From positions 1,810,501-1,874,500 of the forward strand of contig JADKFX010000001.1 of the NCBI GenBank assembly GCA_016717265.1: a stretch of 64,000 nucleotides of DNA. The letters are read 5' to 3'. Position 1 is the first letter of the stretch, and the number at the start of each line of letters is the position of its first letter. Below are positions 34,161 to 44,532 of the stretch, one piece after another. Origin of the DNA: Saprospiraceae bacterium (GTDB lineage: Bacteria > Bacteroidota > Bacteroidia > Chitinophagales > Saprospiraceae). The position numbers and the translations under genes are program-made. The notes below the pieces were generated by a model that saw nothing but the letters and a program-made list of their open reading frames with translations, was not told the origin of the DNA and searched no databases.

Positions 34161-35165
34161 ATGCTTAAATATTTATTTTGGATTCTATTGATGCCAACTT
34201 TTTTGACTCATTTGAATTGTAAAGACTTAGTTGGAATTCAGAATCAGAGCACTACAAAAAGTGATAGTATACCAAATATTTTGAAAGTAATTCCTTTAGA
34301 TACAGCTATTTATAGGAATAAAGTCGCATTTTTAAGTTCTCAGGATAGTTCCGGTAAATGGCCAGTTAAAGATCCCTATCCAATGCAAGGCGCTATCCTG
34401 CCATTTCAGCGCATCATAGCATTTTATGGCAATCTTTATTCTAAAAAAATGGGCATCCTGGCGGCATTGCCACCAAAGCAAATGCTTGAGAAATTAGATC
34501 TTCTTGTTAAGGAGTGGAGCCAGGTTGATTCTAGTTTTCCTGCTCGTCCTGCTTTACATTATATAGCGGTAACAGCGCAAACGGAAGGTGACAAGAAAAG
34601 ATTGAGAATGCCATTTAAAGAAATCGATAAAATTCTAGATTTGGCAAAACAGATTGATGCTTTGGTTTTTCTGGACATTCAAGCGGGTTGGAGTACAATT
34701 CAAGAGGAACTTCCAAAACTTGAAAAATATTTTAAAATGCCACATGTGCATCTCGGAATTGATCCAGAATTTAAGATGAAACCAGAAGTTGTACCTGGAA
34801 GTGTTATTGGTACTATAGATGCAAAGGATATTAATGATGCTATCCATTACCTTGGAAAGCTTGTTAAAAATCATAATTTACCGCCTAAAATAATTGTTAT
34901 ACACCGCTTTACAAAAGAAATGCTTACAAATGCTTCCCAAATTAAGCTTAGTCCGGAAGTACAAATTATAATTCATATGGATGGATTCGGTCCAAAAGAA
35001 ATAAAGCGAAATTCATATCAACGATATATTTTTGAAGAGCCTGTGCAATTTACGGGATTTAAAATATTTTATAAAAATGATACACGGCTTGATAAGAATG
35101 GCTTGTTTACGCCTCGTGAAATCTTAGAACTCATTCCAAAACCCATTTACATTCAATACCATTAA
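34161..35165 (+). CDS. Uncharacterised lipoprotein, possible TIM-barrel hydrolase-like fold
   Basis: From the ATG at 34161 the protein has 334 residues and begins MLKYLFWILLMPTFLTHLNC, a lipoprotein-like signal with Cys20. An ATG ten codons earlier is possible. I do not recognise the family. Acidic and His residues follow predicted strands in the way of TIM-barrel enzymes: LVFLDIQAGWST, HVHLGIDPEF, KIIVIHRFTKEM and IIIHMDGFGP. A conserved-looking motif PMQGAILPFQRIIAFYGNLYSKKMG sits near the N terminus. It stands alone, convergent with the two-component system. A glycan-related hydrolase is a guess only. Confidence 0.7.
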   Translation: MLKYLFWILLMPTFLTHLNCKDLVGIQNQSTTKSDSIPNILKVIPLDTAIYRNKVAFLSSQDSSGKWPVKDPYPMQGAILPFQRIIAFYGNLYSKKMGILAALPPKQMLEKLDLLVKEWSQVDSSFPARPALHYIAVTAQTEGDKKRLRMPFKEIDKILDLAKQIDALVFLDIQAGWSTIQEELPKLEKYFKMPHVHLGIDPEFKMKPEVVPGSVIGTIDAKDINDAIHYLGKLVKNHNLPPKIIVIHRFTKEMLTNASQIKLSPEVQIIIHMDGFGPKEIKRNSYQRYIFEEPVQFTGFKIFYKNDTRLDKNGLFTPREILELIPKPIYIQYH

Positions 35166-35393
35166 AGGACGCTAATAATTTTCAAATTATAGGGGCATAT
35201 GGTTTTGATTTTTTAGCTAATGCAAGGTCAACTAAAGGGATTCATACGATCGAAGTTCAAGAAATTATATTGGCAATCGTTTAAGAAAATAGCTATTCAT
35301 TTGATTCTTTCAACGCCAATCTTCCTGGTATTGAATATTCAAAACTTTAATGGGAGTTTTTAAAGAACTTGCAGGAACGCATTCTTAATTCAA

Positions 35394-36032
35394 TTATTTT
35401 TTTAACATAAGTGCCCGCAATTTATGAATTGCAGAAGTTCTTGAATTCACATCCAGGCGCATGTATGCATTATTGATGTGGCGCTTCAAAGTATTTATAG
35501 AGATATATAATTCCTGGGTTATTTGTTGATTGGTTTTGCCAGAATAAATTAACTGAACTACTTCAAATTCACGATCAGATAGTGAACTTAAAAGATGCTT
35601 ATTTATTTGAGAAAGCTCTAATATGGGTGCTTGATTATTTGCTTGGTTTGCAAAATTTGCGAGTGATATTTCTAAAGTTGTCAGAAGTGATTTTTCATGA
35701 AATGGTTTGACTAAATATCCAGATGGTTGAATTTGTTTTGCACGGTCCAATGATTGCTTATCAGAATAGGAGCTTAAAAATACAAAGGGAATTTTAATAT
35801 TTTTAAAAATATAAGAACCTATATCAATCCCGTCTTGTTGACTTTCCAAATTAATATCAAGTAAAGCGATATCAGGCTTCGTTTCATTTAATAAACGCAA
35901 ACCTTCATCATAATCATAAGCCATCCCAACAACTTCAAAATCGTTATTATTTAAATACATAGCCAGATTTTCTGCTATTAAGGGCTCGTCTTCTACGATT
36001 AATACTTTGACTTTGTAATTAATGGTTTCCAT
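35394..36032 (-). CDS. Response regulator with LuxR-type DNA-binding domain
   Basis: This 212-residue regulator has a receiver domain (residues 7-125) with acidic pocket EDE, the phosphoacceptor Asp59 in LLDINLES and the Lys in LVKPF. The C-terminal LuxR/NarL-type helix-turn-helix contains LSDREFEVVQLIYSGKTNQQITQELYIS and INTLKRHINNAYMRL. It lies 8 bases after the sensor kinase gene and is its likely partner. A decayed relative of this pair sits at 21420-22020. Confidence 0.95.
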   Translation of the reverse strand: METINYKVKVLIVEDEPLIAENLAMYLNNNDFEVVGMAYDYDEGLRLLNETKPDIALLDINLESQQDGIDIGSYIFKNIKIPFVFLSSYSDKQSLDRAKQIQPSGYLVKPFHEKSLLTTLEISLANFANQANNQAPILELSQINKHLLSSLSDREFEVVQLIYSGKTNQQITQELYISINTLKRHINNAYMRLDVNSRTSAIHKLRALMLKK

Positions 36033-36040
36033 AGAAGATA

Positions 36041-38119
36041 TTACTTTTTATTAATTAGAATTTGAACATTCGTACCGTGCTCATTTTCAATGATGAGTTT
36101 CGCTTTTAGCTTTTGAACAAATGCTCGAATCATTTTATAGCCAAATGATTTTATGGTAGAAACATCTATTCCAACAGGAATGCCAATACCATCATCAGAA
36201 ACAGTTAAAATGAGTTGGTTTTGCCATTCTTTCAAAGATACAATGATGGATCCTTGTTTGGATTCAACAAAAGCATACTTTAAAGAATTGGTTACTAATT
36301 CATTTACAATCATTCCAATAGAAACGACGGTATCCATATGAAGGCGCAGAGGGGATATTTCAGTAATAATTTTAATATTTTCGGAATCCCGATGGTATGC
36401 AGTATATAAATGATCAATTAAATTTTGAATATAATTTGGCATATCAACCAAATTCATGCCTTCCCCTTCATATAAATTTTGATGGATAAAAGCCATGGAT
36501 TGAACGCGATGTTTGCTTTCTCTTAACAAGTTGCTAATGTTTTTATCTGCGTGCGTTTGTGATTGTAAGTCCAATAAACTGGAGATTACCTGAAGATTAT
36601 TTTTCACACGATGGTGTACTTCTTTATTAATAAATTCAAGATCTTTTGCTTGTTTTAGAATAATAGCATTTTTTTCCTTTTGATTTTTAAATAAATAAAA
36701 TATTAGGGAAGCCAAAATTAATAAAACTAAAATACTAATCCAGAGCCATCTTTGTCTTTTTTGTTCACTTTGCAGGCTCTCTTTCTTGAACTCATTTTCA
36801 TGAAGTAGCGCCAGACTTATAATTTTTTCTTTTTCGAGTTGTTCATGTTGGAACACTTTTTCTCTTGCATTCGCCTCGTTCAAGAGTATTTCTTGTTTTA
36901 AAGTTTGGTCTTTAAGCAGGTTTTCCCTTTTTAAACCTAGTTTTAATTGAATTTCTTGTTCAAGCTTTTCTTGTTTTAATTGATTTTGGATTTGTAAAAT
37001 TGCAATCTCCCGATCTCTAATATTGAGTTCAGAATTTTGCCTGACATCTTCCGCTAATTCAATATTTTCTTTGCTATTATATGCAGTACCTATTTTATTA
37101 GTATGTTTTAAGAAAGAATATGCTTTCTCTATTTGCCCATTGGAAAAGTAAGCATCAGAAATATTAGATTTAATGTAATAATCTATATATGGAGTAAATC
37201 CTTTATTAGAAAATTCTTCCGCTTTATTATACCATATCATTGCAACAGAATCTCCTTCGGTGGTCATTTTATAATTTCCGATCAGTACATAGTGTCGCAC
37301 TTTGTTAAATGGATTAGATGCAATTTTTATTAGAGAATCAAGGAGTTGAATATTTCTAACTGTTTTTTCCAAATCATTCTTTTTGAGAAAAACATTTGCT
37401 TCTTCTACAAGACTTTCAATTAATGCCGTAGGATTATTTAACTGTTTAGATAAATTTATAGATTGCATTACAAAATGTATTGCCGAGTCTAATTTTGCTT
37501 CTCCGATATAGAGCCTTGCTAATGCGAGGGCACAACTTTGCATGGCTTCTTTATTATTTAAATTAGACTGTAATTTTAAGGATCTCAAATAAAATTGTAT
37601 AGCCCTATCGGATCTGTTTATTTTATCAAATATTTTTGCTAATTCCTCACTTGTTTTGGCTATCCATAGATCTTTATTCAGTCGTTTTGCTAAATCCATT
37701 GCACTCCTGTAGCTCACGGTTGATCTATAAAAATGGCCATTTTGAAATTCAATACTTCCAAGCAAACTATGAATTTCATATTGCAAATCAATTTTATCTT
37801 CTAGCGTTTTTTCCTTTAGAAGCAGATTCAATAATAGCCTGGCATCTTCATCCCGATTTACTTCCGTTAAAGCTTTTGCTCTATAATATTGACAAATTGT
37901 AAAATGATGTAATTTATTACAAGCAATATATTTGTTTGATAAGTCTTCTAAGCCAATACATGCAGAATCTGGATTTCGTTTTATATTCGTTTCAGCAAAA
38001 GAGATCAGTTCCTCTGTGCTAAAGTTTAAATACTTTGCCTGGCAAAATGCTTCTTCCAGCAAGATTACCAAACTTCCAATAAGTAGTAGTAAAACCTTAT
38101 AGTATTTAAATTGGATCAA
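36041..38119 (-). CDS. TPR-containing sensor histidine kinase (HisKA_2 type)
   Basis: This 692-residue kinase has a signal/anchor at the N terminus (VLLLLIGSLVILLEEAFC), then TPR-like repeats in about residues 30-345 that should lie in the periplasm. A long charged coiled coil (LKQEKLEQEIQLKLGLKRE...) and a membrane helix near 460-478 (WLWISILVLLILASLIFYLF) follow. The catalytic part has the HisKA_2 motif EVHHRVKNNLQVISSLLDLQ with the likely phospho-His at 503, an N-box (NELVTNSLKYAF) and a G-box (DDGIGIP). The signal is unknown; the TPR part suggests protein or peptide sensing. It forms an operon with the regulator 8 bases downstream. Confidence 0.93.
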   Translation of the reverse strand: MIQFKYYKVLLLLIGSLVILLEEAFCQAKYLNFSTEELISFAETNIKRNPDSACIGLEDLSNKYIACNKLHHFTICQYYRAKALTEVNRDEDARLLLNLLLKEKTLEDKIDLQYEIHSLLGSIEFQNGHFYRSTVSYRSAMDLAKRLNKDLWIAKTSEELAKIFDKINRSDRAIQFYLRSLKLQSNLNNKEAMQSCALALARLYIGEAKLDSAIHFVMQSINLSKQLNNPTALIESLVEEANVFLKKNDLEKTVRNIQLLDSLIKIASNPFNKVRHYVLIGNYKMTTEGDSVAMIWYNKAEEFSNKGFTPYIDYYIKSNISDAYFSNGQIEKAYSFLKHTNKIGTAYNSKENIELAEDVRQNSELNIRDREIAILQIQNQLKQEKLEQEIQLKLGLKRENLLKDQTLKQEILLNEANAREKVFQHEQLEKEKIISLALLHENEFKKESLQSEQKRQRWLWISILVLLILASLIFYLFKNQKEKNAIILKQAKDLEFINKEVHHRVKNNLQVISSLLDLQSQTHADKNISNLLRESKHRVQSMAFIHQNLYEGEGMNLVDMPNYIQNLIDHLYTAYHRDSENIKIITEISPLRLHMDTVVSIGMIVNELVTNSLKYAFVESKQGSIIVSLKEWQNQLILTVSDDGIGIPVGIDVSTIKSFGYKMIRAFVQKLKAKLIIENEHGTNVQILINKK

Positions 38120-38370
38120 TAATTTATAATTATGGATTCAAAGGTAGCCAGAAAGTACTATCTGAATATAACCCCTGCGGGTGATTTTTAGCTGGATTAT
38201 ATTCTAAGAGCTTCTTTTAACAGCAACTGATAATTTTGAAATAGCTTGGGTTTGTGCAACTAAATTAGGGTCCGACTAGAATTTTCAGATTTATGAATTT
38301 TCGTTCTGTAATGCAAACTAATAACAGGCGAAATACCGGGTTTTCTTTATAACTTGTAACTTTTAGCCTT

Positions 38371-40289
38371 ATGTTGAATTTACCAGAGTTTGTTAAACAA
38401 AACCGTTTTAAGCATATATTCCTACTTATTCTAATCCTGTTAGGAATATCCACAGTTACACGATTGACATTGTTTGTGAGAAGTTGGGATCAGATAGATT
38501 GGTCCGTTTTAAATGTTTTAGAAATTTTCGGAATAGGTATGTTGTTTGACCTCGCAAATGCATTCTATTTTGTGATTCCTTTGTTCGTTTATATTTGGGT
38601 TTTACCACAACGAATGTATGCCTGGAAATGGCAGCATTTTATACTCTACGTTGGCTATTTTTTGAGTTTTTTGCTGATTTTAAATGCAGTTTCAGAATGG
38701 TTTTTTTGGGACGAATTTAATTCTAGGTATAATTTTATTGCTGTTGATTATTTGATATACACGAATGAGGTTATTGAAAATATAAAACAATCTTATCCAA
38801 TTGCTTGGATTTTAGCGGCGGTAGCTTTCTGCTCTTTGGTTTTAGTATATTTTGTTAAACGCACTATTAAGGATAGAGAAATCGTCGCTTTGAATTTCAC
38901 GAAGCGAACTAAATGGTTTTTAGGATTCCTTGGGATCATTGTATTGAATTATTTTTTATCGATAAGAAATGGCATACAATGAGTGGAAATGAATTTAATA
39001 ATGAGTTGGCTGGAAATGGAATGTATGAGTTGTTTGCAGCATATCGCAACAATGAACTGGATTATGAAAAGTTCTATAAACTTATTGATAATACTACTGC
39101 CTTTACACAGCTGCATGAATTGTTAGCTACAACAGGCTCTGATTTCATTTCTAATGATTTGTATTCTGTGGAGCGAAAAATTACAAATAGTGGTCAGGAG
39201 CTAAAGAAAAATGTGGTATTAATTAGTGTAGAAAGTTTAAGTGCTGATTTTATGAATTCATTTGGAAATACAAAAGGGATTACCCCATTTTTGGATTCTT
39301 TGGCAAACGAAAGTTTGTTTTTTACAAACCTATATGCAACAGGAACCCGAACGGTTAGGGGTCTTGAAGCACTTTCATTAAGTGTTCCACCTTCTCCAGG
39401 TCAATCTATTGTGCGGAGACCTAATAATGAAAATTTGTTTTCTATTGGAAAAATATTTTCAGATAAAGCTTATGATTGTAAATATATTTATGGTGGGTAT
39501 AGTTATTTTGATAATATGAATTATTATTTTTCTAATAATCATTATGAAGTTGTAGATAGAATGAAATTAAAGGACTCTGAAGTAGATTATGAAAATGTTT
39601 GGGGAGTAGCGGATGAAAATTTGTTTTCATTGTCTTTAAGAGAAATAGAAAAATCAGTAACCAATGGAAAGCTATTTTTTACACATATTATGACCACTTC
39701 AAACCATCGTCCATATACATATCCTGAAGGAAGAATTGATATTCCTTCACATACCGGACGGGACGGCGCTGTAAAATATACGGATTATAGTATCGCGAAA
39801 TTTATACACGAAGCTTCCAGGACAAATTGGTTTTCAAATACCTTGTTTATAATTGTTGCAGATCATTGTGCTTCGAGTGCAGGTAAATCCGAACTGCCGA
39901 TAGAAAAATACCATATTCCAATGTTGATCTATGCTCCAGGGTTTATTGCCCCCCGAAAAGTGGATCGCCTGATGAGCCAAATTGATATTTGTCCTACTGT
40001 TTTGGGTTTATTAAATCTTAGTTATACGAGTAGTTTTTTTGGTTTTGATATTTTTAAAATGGATAGTTTACATGATCGGGCTTTTATCAGTACCTACCAA
40101 AAATTAGGGTACCTTAAAAATCATAAGTTGGTCATTTTGTCACCAAAACAAAAAGTCGAAACTTTTATTGTTACGGCTGATCATAAACAAATTAAAACAG
40201 AAGATGATAAAGTACTTGATCAAGAAGCCATAAGTTGGTATCAAAGTTCAAGTTTATTATTTAAAACAGGAAAATTAAAGAGCAGATAG
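38371..40289 (+). pseudogene. LtaS-like sulfatase/phosphoglycerol transferase, split by one frameshift
   Basis: The first frame encodes about 195 residues with five membrane helices; the second continues with the extracellular sulfatase-fold domain. The junction is a run of six T (38952-38957). A -1 shift there gives NYF-IDKKWHTMSGNEFNNELAGNGMYELFAAYRNNEL, a normal continuation of the family. The enzyme domain has the metal-binding start VVLISVESLSADFM, the likely nucleophile Thr in ATGTRTVRG, FTHIMTTSNHRPY and VADHCASSAGK. Bacteroidota have no lipoteichoic acid, so relatives probably move phosphoglycerol or phosphoethanolamine groups. The site reads T TTT TTA in frame, a classic slippery heptamer, so functional slippage is possible. 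A lost T is the simpler reading. Confidence 0.85.
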
Positions 40290-41080
40290 AATTTTAGTTT
40301 TCAATCATTAAGCAGTGGTACTAGAAATTGGCATAGTTCGGATGATTTTTTAATCTAAAGGATCATATTCGAAATGGTCGAAATTATCATTCTATGTCGA
40401 TTTGGTGAGCTTAGGCTTCAAATTTGTTTTACTGTTTTTAAAGTAGATTATGCCATTTCAAGCCAACCGAATTTAAAATAAATTAAGCTTAATTTTCAGA
40501 TTTATGGAGCACCCAAATGAAAGCTTATAAAGAACCTAATCCAGATCCATCAGAAGCAAGTATTGTTTTCAAATATCAAAGGGAGTACGCACAATTATGG
40601 ATCCTATAATTCTTAAATGGTTGGTTCACATATCCTTTAAAATGAACGTTTGTTGAATGATTTATGGATCGTTAAATAATATAGTTCTTTATTAAAAACA
40701 AAACTTTTAAGAGCTTGTTTCTAAAGTAGTCTTGAGTTTAGGTAGATTGGATTTCAAATTGGTATGAAATTTAGATCTAATTATGTATTAAATTTGTCTT
40801 TGGATGGAACCCTAATTTTTCGGATTTATTAAACCTAATTGTTTTGATAAAAAAGTGTTTTAGTCCACTATTGCCAAATTAAATATTTATTACATTAATA
40901 TAAATTAGATAAAACCAAATTAAATTTTTAAATTGCAAAAATACTTAGGTTTTGTACATTTTATTCGGAGGGCTAATTACTTTCTTTAATATTTAGGGAA
41001 ATGATTATGATATGTTAAAATTTGCCAACCTATCCATATTTTTTGCTAATTTTTCGCGGAATTTATTAAAAACTGATAAC
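40290..41080. other. Intergenic region, no gene seen
   Basis: About 790 AT-rich bases. Only short frames occur, such as a 30-codon one at 40517 (MKAYKEPNPDPSEASIVFKY...). I could not relate it to anything. No RNA gene, repeat or clear promoter was recognised. Confidence 0.35.
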
Positions 41081-44000
41081 ATGAAAAAATAGTACTCTTA
41101 ATTTTAGCTATTACCAATATTGCTTATTCTCAAACTGTTTTGTTAAAGCCTTTTGAAACCAAGGTTGCAAAAGCTACCGATGAACATCTAAAAAATTACA
41201 ATTTATTACAATTGAATGTAAAATCTTTGATCAATCAAATAGATGCAATCAAGGGTAATGTAAAAGAATTTGTATTGCGCACTCCTGAAAAATCATGGAA
41301 TTTGCAATTGTTTGAATATACCCTTGTTGCACCAGGATGAAACGTGTAAAAGGAGATCCATTAAAGCCAACTCATTTACCTGAGCGAAAGGATTTTAGAT
41401 CTTTTAATGGAACTATAAAAGGCACAAAATCTATGGTATCTATGTCGATTGCTGATGGTTTTTTTAAAATTATGATTGACGATGGTAAGGATCGTTATTT
41501 TATAGAGCCCTTGGATAATTTAAGTCTAACTTCAGATTTACCAGCGAGTCAACAATTTCTATTGTATAAATCTGCTGATGTAGTACCTACTCAAGGTATA
41601 AGTTGTGGAGCGGAAATGGTAAATAAGAGTCTGCATAATGAACATGAAAGAATTCAAAAAGAAATAAATTCACGCGCCCGCCCTTGCAAAAAATGTGTTG
41701 AAGTAAAAATTGCACTTGCTGCCGATTATTCCATGTTTTTAAAATACGGAAGTGTAGCTGCTGCAGAAAATCAAATGTTGTCAGTTTTAGGAGATGTTCA
41801 AACTGTTTTTGATAATGAATTTGAACACGAATATGTTTATGAAGTCACAGGATTATGGGTTTCGGACGATTTTGCAAGAGACCCATGGGCGATGACTCGG
41901 GACATTGCAACACAGTTGACGGAGTTCGCAAATATCGCTCCTACCATTTTTGCAACCTCCCAATACAATGTTGCTACTTTATGGACTTCTAAATTTACAA
42001 CGGGAGTTATAGGGATTGCATATTTGGCTACTGTCTGTATGAATGATCGATATAATGTTTGCAGTGACTATCTACCAGCAGGTGGAAAACAAGCCGATTA
42101 TTTAACATTGCAAGCCCATGAATTAGGTCATAACTGGAGTATGATCCACGACGCAGGAATTGCATCTACGATTATGGCACCAACAATTAATGGAAGTAGC
42201 ATCTGGTCCACATTATCAACTAGTTATTTAAATAATTATGTTAACTTTCAACATCTGATTGAAAGTCAATGCCTACAGATTTGTGCTTAGGTTCTGACGC
42301 ACCAGTTCCTGATTTTATTGCAGATGTTACCTATGGTTGCCAGCCCGTGACCGTAAAATTTAAAGATTTATCGCTAAACGCGTCTACCTGGAAATGGTCT
42401 TTCCCTGGCGGTACTCCGGCATCTTCTTCTATTCAAAATCCAATCGTAATTTATCGGACTCCCGGAATTTATGAAGTGAGTCTGGAAGCAGGGAATAGTC
42501 GTTGTGAAGTGTTGGCAACTAAAATTAGTTATATTGAAATTAATGATGTGCCTGTTGCAAGTTTTTCTTACGGAAATCAAGGCAGGGAGGTGTTTTTTAT
42601 AGATCAGTCTTTACGCGCTGATGAATACTTCTGGAAATTTGGTGATGGAGAAACTAGTGAAGAGGCTAATCCATACCATGAATATGAAACCGATAGCACC
42701 TTTGAGGTTACCCTCACTGTTAAAAATGATTGTGGAGTTCACACCATTAAAAAGAAGATATCTATAGTTAGTATTCCTACAGCCGATTTTGATTCAGACA
42801 CAATAGGTGGTTGTGCTCCGCGAATTATTAAGTTCTTTGATCAATCCACCAAAAATGTAAAAACCTGGCAGTGGGAATTTGTCGGTGGGGTTCCAAGCGT
42901 TTCTACACAGAAGAATCCAATTGTTCGGTATGACAATCCTGGAGTTTATGATGTTAGATTAACGGTTTATGCTTCTCGATTTAATCATTCTATAACCAAG
43001 AAAGTATATATCACAATTGATAGTTTGCCAGATGCTGAATTTACAAATAGTGAAACGCAAGGTCAAGTTGATTTTACAAATCAATCCAGATATGCAAAAT
43101 CACATTTTTGGAATTTTGGAGATAATACCACCAGTACTCAGGCAAATCCAAGTCACAAATATCTGGAAGGAAGATACGAGGTTTTATATATCGTTAGTAA
43201 TGCCTGTGGTAATGACACTGCAAGAACTACAATTACCATTGGAACAAAACCAATTGCAGGCTTTCAAGTAAACGAAGCAAGAGGTTGCGTTCCCTATCAG
43301 GTTCAATTTCAAAATACATCTACCGCGTCTGCTGTTTTTTACAAATGGTATTTCCCAGGAGGATCACCGAGTACGAGCACAGACCAAAATCCAGTAATCA
43401 CCTATAATGCAGTTGGAAAGTATAATGTAAGCCTGGTAGCTTATAATAATTTTTATACTGATTCAGTCGCTAAAACTGATTTTATCGAAGTTAAAACAAC
43501 ACCGACTTCACTGTTTTCTAATTCAATTAGTGGATTTAAATCAACCTTTGTGAATCAAGGTGTTGGTGGAACCAATTTCTTTTGGGACTTTGGTGATACG
43601 AAAGGAAGTTTTGAATTGAATCCAGTTCATGATTATAATGTAGAAGGTGAATTTGATGTTCGCCTGATCGTTCAAAATGAATGTGGTTTAGATACATTCG
43701 ATAAACATATTGCAGTGTATTTGGTGCCTAAAGTAAATTATACCGCAGATACTATCAAAGGTTGTGCGCCATTGACAGTGAATTTTAAAGATAAATCTTC
43801 TATTGATGTTATTGAATGGGATTGGCTTTTTGAAAATGGAACGCCAACAACATCTAATGTTAAAAAATCCAGTAGTCGTTTTTAATAAGAAAGGAAAATA
43901 TACTGTGAAACTTACAGTTAAAAATACAAATGGTACCAATGCATTGACAAAGACTCAGTATATTCAAGTGTTGTCTCCTGTTTTATGTCCGGAGCATACA

Positions 44001-44314
44001 AAAACTAGTCGTTTTAATATTTCAGACTTACCTTTTGGCGGAGGTTTTAAAAACAGAGCAGATGACTTTGAATATGAACTACCAATAGTATTTCCGAATC
44101 CAGCAAAGGAATATATTTTAGTTGCTACGGATGCAAGCCAAATGAAACCAATTAATATAGATGTATTTGACCTTTCAGGAAAAAATTGTCAAGTCATTTA
44201 AGTAAAGAACAACTGTTTAAAATCCAAACAGAACAACTTAAATCTGGAACCTATTATATTCGAATGAATGATGGAACAAATTCTAACATCAATAAATTTG
44301 TAATTTCAGAATAA
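41081..44314 (+). pseudogene. Secreted PKD metalloprotease, copy 1, broken by five indels
   Basis: Read across frames this is a close paralog of the gene at 44533-47774. It has a signal peptide (MKK..LLILAITNIAYSQ), a propeptide-like region, and a metzincin-type catalytic domain with a full zinc site HELGHNWSMIHD (codons at 42117-42152) and TIMAP as likely Met-turn. At least five PKD domains and a T9SS tail (VFPNPAKEYILV) follow. The reading frame is broken at A6 41084-41089, near 41335, near 42287, at A6 43863-43868 (one extra base) and at A6 44180-44185. The start codon frame ends after MKK. Five breaks in one gene favour a real pseudogene, though three lie in A6 runs. Confidence 0.85.
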
Positions 44315-44334
44315 TGATCCTTTGGATAAATATA

Positions 44335-44374
44335 AAAAAAGGTGTTGTGAATAATTCGCAGCACCTTTTTTTTG
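44335..44374 (+). terminator. Terminator after metalloprotease copy 1
   Basis: A hairpin with arms AAAGGTGTTG and CAGCACCTTT (one G-T pair), preceded by A7 and followed by a run of eight T, about 20 bases after the restored stop. Confidence 0.8.
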
Positions 44375-44532
44375 TTGAAATTTAATTGTAAATTGCATCC
44401 CCACATTTTGTATGAATTCATCAATAACTAATTATTAGATACACACTTGAACATATTTAATTTAAAACAACAATAAGCAAACAGTATGTAAAATATTGTT
44501 TTTAAAATATATTAAAATAAACAAATTAGAAC

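Noticed and set aside
38952..38957. Programmed -1 frameshift as the preferred reading of the LtaS-like gene
   Set aside because: Loss of one T from T7 creates the slippery heptamer automatically, and similar losses occur in nearby genes; kept only as a possibility.
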